Origin: Goniomonas avonlea | Lineage: Eukaryota; Cryptophyceae; Goniomonadida; Goniomonadaceae | Assembly (NCBI GenBank): GCA_003573635.1 | Contig: QUTJ01031411.1 | Coordinates: 1 to 11,550 of the forward strand | Direction: 5' to 3' | Length of the DNA stretch: 11,550 bases | Shown here: piece after piece, positions 1 to 8,500 of the stretch | Numbering within the stretch: position 1 is the stretch's first letter | Layout: every line of letters begins with the position of its first letter | Position numbers and translations under genes: made by a program | The notes under the pieces: model-generated | What the model was told of the DNA's origin: nothing | Databases searched by the model: none | The model's input: only the letters and a program-made list of their open reading frames with translations

Positions 1-41
1 GTCAGGTCGAACACCAAGGGAAGGGGGGGGAGAGAGAGAAA

Positions 42-43
<2 letters not shown>

Positions 44-92
<49 letters not shown>
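44..92. repeat. (GA)n microsatellite
   Basis: An almost pure GA dinucleotide run of about 24 units. It is preceded by a G-run and a shorter AGAGAGAG stretch at 31-38. Confidence 0.97.
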
Positions 93-98
<6 letters not shown>

Positions 99-570
99 AC
101 TGACACCAGACGAAATCGAACGCGCTAAGGCTCTTCGATCAATAGATCTTTCAACAACACGGGAACGGTACACGTGCGTAACTCTCATGAGGTTTTACTA
201 CTGTGTGAGCAAACAGCGCACAGGGGTTGAGGTTAATAGACACTGGTGTCACCAGTCACAAGGGGACATAATAAAGAGTTCTGCCAGCACAACCATTACG
301 GTGGACAGAACGTCACGTGACGAGACCACTGTCAACAGAACTACAACTGAGTCATAGGACTGCGACCACACCGTTGCACACAAATGCCTGACGACAGAGT
401 GTCAGGCTGGGTCACCCCCCACGTCCGCCAGTCAGAAATCTGAGAGTCCCCACGTGCGACAGGCACGAGAACGACGTGCACGACAACGCAGCAATGGTGG
501 TGAGATGGTCAGAGAGGAGTCACAGAGACGACCAAGTCGCAACGACTATGACCGTGCTCAGCGGCTCAAA

Positions 571-591
571 CGGTGACCTGGCAGGTCACCG
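571..591. repeat. Perfect 9-bp inverted repeat with 3-nt loop
   Basis: CGGTGACCT at 571-579 is the exact reverse complement of AGGTCACCG at 583-591, with GGC between them. It could form a hairpin or serve as a dimeric protein site (TGACCT-n3-AGGTCA). No function can be assigned. Confidence 0.8.
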
Positions 592-795
592 CAGCAACAA
601 CTGAGAAGACAAGGAGAGACCAAAATAAGCCACAGCAGGGCATGGACACAGCGGTCGAGGTCGCAAGGCGCCCCCTCCCCGTCACCACAGTCGTCACCTC
701 CGACGACTGTCGAGCAAGGCAACGACGATCAAGGCTCTCCGCCGACCGCACCGCGACCGAATGCGTCGGAGGTCATGCCACCACGCGTCTCCCAG

Positions 796-2021
796 TTAAC
801 ACCGTCGCCTCGCACTTGCCCAACCTGCACTTGGGTGAGCCATGGACGGTTTGACTGAAACAGGCGGCGAGGATACCGGAATGAACCACAGGAAAGGGTT
901 GTCCCCGAAGACCTGGTTCCAATTGCGAGGACGCCCAAGGTCGAATGGGTTGTCTTGGTCCTACCACAATCAAGGTTACACCGGGTTGAACATCAGTACG
1001 GTCACACCTTCTTGGTCTGATCTCGTTTCTCAAGGTGTTCAATCGTGGACATGTTCTTGCACACAAGCATCAGGTGAAAACCTGTGAAACCCAGCTGGGG
1101 TGCGTTGTCAGATGATCAGTCCAAGATACATTTGGATGAGCACCAAGACGATCGAAGTGGTGGCCATCAGCATGAAGGTGATGAGGTATTCAAACTCAAC
1201 CCCACCGAACTCGATGGGTTCCTGAAACTGAGTCAGATTTGGAACAATGCAGAGAGCCGTCTCACATCCTGGGTTAATGCAGCAATAAACCCCGTCAGAA
1301 GAGTAACTGTGACATAGAATGCCTCCACGGTGCAGTAAATGCAAAAGAGCATGAAGAACTTGTAGTTCCGGAAACCAATGCAGTTGTTGACCCAGGGACT
1401 GGTGGGACGGGGGAGGTTAAGACCGATTATACATAACAGACACAAGTTACCAATGATGGTCCATCTTGAGCACACATCTGCGGAGAGAGTCAGGGCCTGA
1501 CGAGAGTGAGAAACCGCCCGAACCTGCCACAGTACTTGCAGTGGTGAGACCTGTCAGGCTTGATTTTCTTGCACTTGCCACATTTCCGCTGACGTCCATC
1601 CCTCTTTTTCTCAGTGTGGGATGCAGCCAAACTTGAAACGAGAGTTAAACATGGCATCGAACACAACCAAACTGAAAACGCACGGCTGGGTCTCCGCGTC
1701 CGGATTCATCTTCTCAGAGACTTCAGCCTCGAGCCCAAACCGTGAGCACAGGTGAAGCTCGGAAATCCAAGCTTCGTCATATGTGTACGGAACATAGCCT
1801 GGCTCAGTGAAGATGGTTTTCCAGTAGCTCACCAGGAGTAAGATGAGCAATATGTGAAAAAACACCAAGAGCACAATGGCCGAGGCGGGATTCGTGTCGA
1901 TCATTGGGAGGCAGGTGACGACCACAAAACAATGGTACACCAACGGCACAATGACAAGGACAACGATGGAGATGAAGAACAGCCCGCATGCGCGGATCTG
2001 TTCTGAAAACTTCTCCGCCAT
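796..2021 (-). CDS. DHHC-type protein S-acyltransferase (ZDHHC2/15/20-like)
   Basis: This enzyme transfers palmitoyl groups from acyl-CoA to cysteines of proteins at cell membranes. Seven exons join in phase: 2021-1680, 1609-1524, 1477-1451, 1398-1266, 1227-1144, 1094-1008 and 960-796, giving about 307 aa. Two membrane helices lie near residues 12-34 and 45-66. The cysteine-rich domain runs from about 118 to 172 (C124GKC, KPDRSHHC, then D149-H-H-C152 and PWVNNCIGF). Two more helices follow, then STIE at 240-243 (a variant of the TTxE motif) and the C-terminal NPFDLG...NW.QVFG motif from about 257. All catalytic residues are present. Cys152 is encoded across an intron (TG|T). Introns are 38-85 nt, all GT-AG. 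The acceptor of exon 2 is the least certain, and exon 5 could instead start at 1221. An in-frame ATG at 2186 would add 55 residues; I prefer 2021 because family members begin just before the first helix. The first-AUG rule would favour 2186 if transcription starts upstream of it. Confidence 0.93.
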
Positions 2022-2115
2022 GCCTTCGGCTGTGAAAGGCCAGCGGAAAAATCGATTGACATTTGATTTTTCCGTGTACCTAGGGCACGCGCGTCGAAAT
2101 TCTCCACATAAAAGC

Positions 2116-2129
2116 GCAACACGTGTTGC
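2116..2129. promoter_or_regulatory. 14-bp palindrome with CACGTG E-box
   Basis: GCAACACGTGTTGC is a perfect palindrome centred on CACGTG, about 95 bp upstream of the preferred DHHC start at 2021. CACGTG is the classic site of bHLH and bZIP dimers. A promoter role is inferred from position only. If the upstream ATG at 2186 is used, the element lies in coding sequence instead. Confidence 0.4.
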
Positions 2130-2628
2130 CGGCCGTCGAGCGCTGTTTTCGGTAAGCGTGAGTTGCGTGGCTGTCTTGCTTTTCATCTCAATGCGGAATG
2201 ACGAAAAAAAACTGGCTTCCGAATTTTTTTGAGGATTCCTAGGATCAACCACCCGACCGTAGCTTTTTCTCTCTCGCTCCCTGTGTCAATCCTGTGCATC
2301 CCTTGCCAACCATTTTTCCCAGGTGTTCCTGTTCCACGATGTTTCCCGGGCCACCAGCTTGCGAAGCACTTTATTTCCGAAATTCAATACACTCACGCTC
2401 AAGCGATTTTGAAATCTTGTGTTCTTGCACGTTCTAAATCACATTGTTGCTGCATGTTGTGGATACTTGTTGCGTGTAGATTCCTTTGTCAACTCAACAA
2501 AGTTTGGTCCCATGGTTGCCCATGCCAACTGGCGTGTACGCACCGCTGCATTGGGGCGAGTTGCTATCGCCTGTCGCGAACGAACAAAGACATCCCCTTC
2601 AAACAATTGAATCACGACAATAACAAAG

Positions 2629-2634
2629 TTTATT
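2629..2634 (-). terminator. AATAAA poly(A) signal
   Basis: AATAAA reads on the minus strand about 100 nt downstream of the stop codon of the 295-aa protein gene. It fits as that gene's cleavage and polyadenylation signal. Confidence 0.55.
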
Positions 2635-2732
2635 ATTTCAATGCAAACCGTCCTATGCCTGATACTGCGGAAAAGGGTCTTACTGGATATTCAAGACGCT
2701 CTTTTGTTCCTGGCTCGTAAAATCAATCCTGT

Positions 2733-3830
2733 TCAAGATTGTAAGTTTCGAAAGTTTCGGAATGTAGCGCACCAGCCACGGTCCATGTTCCGGTTGTCGT
2801 CATACCACACGTACTCCGTGTGGGATTTGCCAACTTCCAAGTGCTTGAAGCTCGCGTTGGCAGCAAGATCATCCTTGATTTTCTGCGAACCGTGTCAACA
2901 ATGAATGTTGGACCTCGGAGAATTTACCTGCACACTGCTCAGTGCGGTCTCGCGTCCACAACCCCCGACACGGAAGTTGAGGAAACGCTGCTTGCCTTCC
3001 TTGTAGGCGTTGTACGAGAGTGGCACTGGGACCTGCCACTTCTCGGTGTACTCTTCGGAAAGTTTCTTCAGTTCTGCAATTTCCTCCTGGGAGAGCGGGT
3101 GAGGTCCAAGGACTCGTTTGAGTTGATGCGGACAAACATGTCAAAGAGAGTTGAGTCTCACCTTAGTGATGTCGTTGGAGGGCGCATCGCCGTTTCGGTT
3201 CACTCGAAGGTGAAACTCCCAGTACCTGAATAGAGTCAGACAACGCAAACGAGCAGAGACCGATCACCTGTTCGGGTACTTCAAAGCCTCTTCGTCCGTC
3301 AAAGGAACCCCATCGCACCCACCGTAAGCCTCGATCTTGTGCCGGATGACGTCGAAGCCGCGGTCTGCAAAAAACTTGCCATCATAATAAGCTTCTTCGA
3401 TGATGTAATCGTTGCTATCGGAGGTAACGTGACGAGCCGATTGCATCACGAATACGTCTCCAAGGGTTCGAAAGTTGAGGCACCTACAAGGCAACAGTCA
3501 ACAAGAAACGGGTCGGGTGGAAACGACGTACAGATATACAGGGCGCATCTGAGTAACTGCCCCTTTCCTTGATTGGACGGTCTTGTTGAATTCCGCAACA
3601 GCATCGTCATAGCGCTGAACCCACTCCTTGGAGGGATTGAGGGGATTGAGGAAAATGTGAATCTCGGAGGCACCCTTGATTTTCGGGTAGTCGACAACGC
3701 CAATTTGGGACTTGGGAGAGTCTTGCGAAACCCAAGTTCGCTCCCTTACAGCAGCACTCATACTGAGCATACGGACCGGAAGAGTTCCCACTCGAGGGGC
3801 GAATGAACGAAGAAGCCCTGCGAGAGCCAT
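2733..3830 (-). CDS. Uncharacterised two-repeat protein with mitochondrial-type presequence
   Basis: Function unknown. Five exons (3830-3532, 3483-3268, 3225-3162, 3086-2928, 2882-2733) join in phase to 295 aa; introns are 48, 42, 75 and 45 nt, all GT-AG. The first 30 or so residues (MALAGLLRSFAPRVGTL...) contain Arg, Ser, Ala and Leu and no acidic residue before Glu30, like a mitochondrial targeting peptide. The rest looks like two related halves. Half one runs from about 56 to 152 and half two from about 175 to 271. Each opens with a Glu-x-His strand (EIHIFL with His58; EFHLRV with His177). Each continues with a charged helix, the tetrapeptide LNFR (102-105 and 229-232), another helix and a closing strand with Glu (HKIEA, Glu151; HTEYVWYD, Glu269). 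Each half could be a ferredoxin-like alpha+beta unit. I have only a general impression of similar unnamed proteins in protists. The last 10 residues after DRGW are less certain. The gene diverges from the MORN gene over 218 bp. Confidence 0.85.
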
Positions 3831-4048
3831 GGCGCACGTCTTCCCTGATAGACTGCGATCAGTGGGAAAGTAGATGTCCGTTACGGTGCCCTAAAAACGC
3901 ATGCTGCTTAGCTGCTAAGTCGCTAACAAGGTGCTGACAATAATCCGGTAGACTCACTCTACCTACTGTAGCTAGCGACACGCTGTTGAACTCGCCTGAC
4001 TCAAAGGCAAAGAGCAAACAAAGCTCAGCAAGCCGCCAACCCCAACGG
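3831..4048. promoter_or_regulatory. Divergent promoter region
   Basis: Start codons of the minus-strand 295-aa gene (3830) and the plus-strand MORN gene (4049) face away from each other across 218 bp, so both promoters must share this stretch. It contains a short inverted repeat, CTTAGC-T-GCTAAG, at 3907-3919. I see no clear TATA box. A plus-strand frame open from 3944 runs into the MORN frame but has no ATG before 4049; an upstream spliced exon cannot be excluded. Confidence 0.5.
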
Positions 4049-5363
4049 ATGGGGTGCTTGCTGGGAAAACCCGACGGAACGTTCCGCGATGGGGAGTTCA
4101 TAGGAAAAGTTGAAAGGGGTCAGCGCAATGGCCGGTGGGAGCGCTATCTTTTGTTGGACTTGCTCTGGCTCATGACGTAACCAGCGGATCCTTCGTTTGG
4201 AACGGGGCCAAGGCAGGGCAGCGATACGATGGAGACTGGGAAGACGACAAAGTATATTCGTTTATTTATTAGTCTTGTGGATCCTCACTCGTGCATAGCC
4301 GCACGGTCGTGGCATCAGGACGATTGATGGAGACGAGTTCATTGGTGCCCAGTTTCTCCAGCGACGTAAGGCGCTGACTGTGCTGCAGGAGAGTTCCAAG
4401 ATGGGATTATTGAAGGTCTCGGGATTCTTACAAGAGCTAATGGCGAGAAATCCGTTGGAAACTGGATCAATGAGAAACGCGACGGGTATGTCGCAGTCAC
4501 CGCAACCGATGGTTCGATCTATGAAGGAGAATTTAAATTCGACCGCAAGCACGGTCAAGGTTGCAGTCATTCGTGTTAATGTCATGTTGCTCACGGTTTG
4601 TCAGGTGTTCATACTGCAGGTAGCGTTGTTCATTTTGAAGAGTGGGACAACGGCACCCTGGTGAAACAAACTGTATTCAACCCAGGTATTTTTGAAGATG
4701 AACGCTCGAGACCTTTGTATCACTCAAGTTCTCGATGGTTCAAACCGATTCGCACAAAAGCGCATCAATATCAACCTGCACAATTTGAGGCAACTCGCAG
4801 GACTTCACAGCCATAAGCAATTGCTGTCGCTTTGCCGGGAGGAGACTGCAAAAGCTGATGCACTCGCGTTGCAGGTGAGTGGGTTGACAAGTGTTGTGAC
4901 ACAGGCGCTGACCTTGATCGCTGCCGTGCTGCCCAGGCGAACTGAGGACAGTGGGAGAGGGAGGGGGCGGGAGGGAGTGGGAGAGAGGGGGAGAAGGGGG
5001 GGGGAGTTCATTCGAGCAGTGGGGGGGTTCATTCGAGCAGTGCGGCACTAACCGTACACGGGCAGATTCGCCAGAGAGGCCCCACCCCCACAGGTCGTGT
5101 GTAGTTCGACAGGCTCTGGGCAGTTCGTCCTGATCGGACGAAGAATGGTGGACTCAGGACTCGCGCTACAACTGGTCAGATGCAATTGGACAAACGGCGG
5201 CTCTTTTGTAATCGTGATGATGGGGACACGAAGTTTGGGCCTGTTGGTCGAGATGGCTGGCACTGGCGCCCCACGCATCAAGAAGCTCAGTGTTTGCATC
5301 GTCCCCGAAGGATTTCTCCTCTGTGTAGCGAGCAATAGCCGCGGAAGGTTTTCGGTACTATGA
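4049..5363 (+). CDS. MORN-repeat protein with Met-Gly-Cys N terminus
   Basis: MORN repeats are beta-hairpin repeats that usually link proteins to membranes or the cytoskeleton. Seven exons (4049-4134, 4185-4251, 4299-4344, 4389-4559, 4605-4685, 4729-4874, 5094-5363) join in phase to about 288 aa. Five introns are 43-50 nt; the last is 219 nt. About six MORN units cover residues 12-135, for example NGRGSFVWNG, YDGDWEDDKPHGRG, DEFIGEFQDGIIEGLG and YEGEFKFDRKHGQG. A helical segment follows (INLHNLRQLAGLHSHKQLLS), then a beta-rich C terminus unlike any family I recognise. The start MGCLLGK fits an N-myristoylation site with an adjacent palmitoylatable Cys3. The ATG at 4049 is the first in frame. 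The final join (GTGAGT donor at 4875, CCCCCACAG acceptor at 5093) is phase-consistent, and its stop lies 15 nt before AATAAA. Reading through into the GA-rich tract is the alternative, so the first five introns are firm and the last exon is moderate. Confidence 0.8.
4951..5005. repeat. G/GA-rich low-complexity tract
   Basis: A purine-only-like run of GGGAGAGG and GGGAGG words on the plus strand, inside the last predicted intron of the MORN gene. Confidence 0.85.
5006..5042. repeat. 16-bp direct duplication, 21-bp period
   Basis: GTTCATTCGAGCAGTG occurs at 5006-5021 and again exactly at 5027-5042, separated by a G run. It lies inside the predicted last intron of the MORN gene and looks like a recent small tandem duplication. 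Confidence 0.9.
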
Positions 5364-5593
5364 TCAAGTGAATTGACAATAAATATGCCGAGAAAATTTC
5401 CGTGGGTGGAAACGTCAGGCATTCCCATCGCCGAATCAGTCGACGCTAGACAAACCACTGATCCGTGTTTTACTCATCAGAGTACCAGAGTATCCACCCC
5501 TCTGGCCCCAAGAGAATCATCATATTGATCTCGTCCATATTAATCTCGTCGCCGTCGCCAGGTCTTCTCACACCAGCGCCGCACATTGATTAT
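5364..5593. other. Convergent 3' intergenic spacer
   Basis: About 230 bp between the stop codons of the convergent MORN and PWWP-WDR76 genes. Apart from the poly(A) signal of the former I see nothing else in it. I find no AATAAA for the minus-strand gene here. Confidence 0.6.
5378..5383 (+). terminator. AATAAA poly(A) signal
   Basis: AATAAA lies 15 nt after the predicted stop codon (5361-5363) of the MORN gene on the plus strand. It supports that stop as the true end. Confidence 0.6.
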
Positions 5594-8500
5594 TTAACGC
5601 CAGATGAACACCTTGCCACTGGAGTTGCCGCCGGCGACAATGTACTCCGTTGGGTGCAGGGCATGCACAGAACTCACAGAAGCCTGGGAGGTCAACGTGA
5701 GCTTCAGGTGGACAGGGGTAGGACAGGGCAGGACAGGACAGGACAGGACAGTACAGGACAAAAAAGCAAGGAACGCGATAGGGGGGAGCAGGCTGGAGAG
5801 TGCTTACCATGAGTTCATGCGTGCGTCTGTGGAGCATATGGCCATTGTCACCAAAAAACTCTAAACCGCGCGGCTGTCCCATGCTCCCGATCACAAAAGC
5901 GTGATCGCATTTGGGCTCCCACACCGCCTTGAACTTGGTGAGCCACCGTCCCGTGGTATTGTTATGCTGAACGACCACCGACTTTGACAGTGATGTGACG
6001 CCTTCAACGGTCACCTGAGACAGGGTTGTCACGGACCGTTGCGCAACAACATCCGCGGGGTGGTGAGTGGTGGAGTGGCGAGTGTGCGTGGGTGGAGTGG
6101 CCGTACTCCGCCCATGGCAAGGCTCAAGCGAATGGCACAGAAATGAACTCCCAGCGGCCCTCTCCCCTCTCCGATCCGCCAGCTCTCCAACCCCTCCCAG
6201 TCTGCACCTTGCTCATCTCACAGTCTAGTCCCACCTGTTTCACCAACCTTTTGTCGTGACTCCCCCCTCTCCCTGTGCTGCCAGGAGGGCAGAGGGAGAG
6301 GAGAAGGAGAGGGAGAGAGGGAGGGCTCAGGTGATCCAGCATGGCGAGGAGGGGTGGAAGGAGGAGGGGGGAGGGGAGGGCGAGAAGGCCTCAAGGGGTG
6401 TGCACACTCACGGGAGAAATTCTGACTGTGTTGTCGAGCGAAGTGGTCAAAAGACGAGACCCTTGCGCGGGGCTGAAGCGTGCAGAGGCAACAATGCGTT
6501 CGTGCACCACTTCTTGCAAGGGTTGGGCAGCTTTGCGACCGCTTGGCATCCTGTTGTGTGTCTGAGGATGGAAGCTCAGGGAGCAGGGCGTGAACAGCGG
6601 GTAAGGGGGGGGGTATGAGTCAATAGCTGTACAGACTGACACATGTGTGAGTAGAAGAGAGGGACAGAGAGAGGGGGGGGGGGGGGGGGGGGGGGCAACA
6701 AGGGGAGGAAGGAGGCAGTACTTACTTGCGGAGGTCCCAAACGCGGGCCGTGCAGTCTGCTGAGGAGGTCGAGACAATGTGGCACGAGGAGGGTGATGCA
6801 TCGACATCTGTCGTTCTTTTTACATGAACTTGCGCCGTCAGCGTTCTGCAGACGTCAGAAGGGTGAGTTTTGGTGGCCGCGCTCTTGATTGAGAGCAGAA
6901 ATTCGCTCAGAGTGAACCTCGATCTCAATCGAATGCAGCTGGCGTTCGCATAGACACACACAAATACACACATTCGCGGATAGAAACAACCGTCCCTCTG
7001 GCTCTTCGAAACGTTTTGGCGTCATGCTTCCAAACGGCTCGAAGGGACATCTTGCAGAGAAGTCGCAGAAATAAGCTAAATGTACCGTGTTTTTGTGCGC
7101 GGGTCCACGATACCAAAGGTGCCATCCGCATGACCCGATAACAGACATCCCTGTGTCGGCCCGGGGGTCTGCACCAGACAGATCGCCTGCAGGTCAGTCT
7201 GGTCAACGGCTTTGTGCGGCGCGTTAGAGAATCAGAGAGACAGATTGAGCGAACATGTCGGCCTGGCCAAATGTGGGCGTGACGGCGCGTGTGTCAGTGT
7301 GCGACCGTCTCATGCACTCGTGCGTCGCATGTCATACCACAACGCACCGAGAGTCCAAGGTCCTCATCTTCGTCAGCCCACACCGGCGAGAACACACCCA
7401 CAGCCGCGTCGAGAACACTAATCGTGCCATCATAGCTGAGGGGAAACGTGTAAGAGCGAGTGCGCGCGTGTGTGCTCAAACAGCCGGAAACCGCTGAGCG
7501 ACCAACGACAGGGGATCCAACTGCAACATGAGAGAATGCGGAGAGAACGAGGAAGATCGAATGAGAGTGCGAGAGAGAGAGAGGGGACGATGGAGAGAGC
7601 GTCTGTCAGGGAGGAAACTTGTGGGTTTCTGCGATGTGGATGTTCTCATAGCTCCTGTTCTCCTTGGTTGACTCAGAAATCAAAATGACGGAGTTCTGGG
7701 CCAGCTGAGCAAAAACGAGAGAGAGACAGAGAGCGAGGGATAGAGTTCGGACCCATCATAATTCGTGCGGCGGGTCACCTGGAAGAGTACATCTTGTTGG
7801 AATGGAGGGGGTCGAAGATTAACGAGTGCACCGGGCGGCTGTGAACCTGAGCGAGATGATCAATGGAGGGACTCGAGTAAGTGACACAACGACAGAAAAT
7901 CCACCAAAAAACAGTTCCGCTGGCGGATATTCTGGCTAGGCCTTGGAACGCCAATCGGCAAACGGGACATCGCCCAGTTCTAGGGTGAGTGACAGAAGAC
8001 AGCGAGAACGAACGGGGTCATCGCCATGTCTTCGAAAATCTCTCAGAAAACCCACCGAATACAATGAAACCTCGGCACCACGGTCGGCTGCAGGGTCGAA
8101 CAATCCAATATGTCCGCTTTTATCACCCGCCACAACCAGGAGGCGTGGACCAGGGTGGAGCGCCATGCTGAATATGCGGTCTGGTGTCACCTGCAATGGC
8201 CAATGAGTCATATGATGAGACCTGGGATGACCTAGCAGTATGATGGTGACCTGTTGGTCAGGTGACATCTATTTGGGGCTGGTCAATGGATCCAACTTCT
8301 TCAGTTCTCATTATTGGTTCAATCAGAGATAAACAATCTGAGGGGCGAACCTTGGCGACGTCGTTTTGGGTCAAAGACAGGGCAGCAACGCGCGTTGAGT
8401 ATGCGTCAACACTGACATGTGCAGCAGCACTTGGTTCGGAGCTCTGTCGAAGGAGCCTCAACAGGTTGCTGGCCTTGCTGGCAGTCGAAGTGAGCAACTT

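Larger units (their letters stand above)
1..795. other. Intergenic region, no gene established
   Basis: I cannot support a gene here. After the GA microsatellite the sequence is rich in GTCAC/GTGAC and CGAC words and has three CACGTG hexamers (171-176, 314-319, 451-456), two of them reading CACGTGCG. It also has three palindromic elements (242-256, 311-322, 571-591). One plus-strand frame is open from 358 to 573 and again from 577 to 855, broken only by a TGA at 574-576. Several other frames are open in the same stretch, so the openness carries little weight. The region may be 3' flank of the DHHC gene on the minus strand plus regulatory DNA of a gene beyond the left edge. Confidence 0.5.
2022..2732. 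other. Spacer between two minus-strand genes
   Basis: This holds the upstream region of the DHHC gene (right side of its start codon) and the 3' flank of the 295-aa protein gene. I see a palindromic E-box and a poly(A) signal, listed separately. A 163-codon plus-strand open frame (2229-2720) starts with TTG, resembles no family I know and runs through the neighbour's poly(A) signal, so I do not call it a gene. Confidence 0.6.

Noticed and set aside
2229-2720. 163-codon plus-strand open frame
   Set aside because: It starts with TTG, has no recognisable domain, and covers the poly(A) signal and 3' flank of the minus-strand gene. It is Cys-rich in a way that looks like chance translation.
4511-4518. 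GGTTCGAT resembling the T-loop of a tRNA
   Set aside because: It lies inside a MORN exon, and no matching acceptor, D or anticodon arms can be found around it.
4875-4904. 30-nt intron ending in ACACAG after the GTGAGT donor
   Set aside because: It is too short compared with the other introns. The same donor paired with the acceptor at 5093 gives a phase-correct exon with a poly(A) signal close behind its stop.
5048-5458. 136-codon minus-strand open frame
   Set aside because: It begins with GTG and lies antisense to the last MORN exon, which has strong splice sites and an AATAAA 15 nt after its stop.
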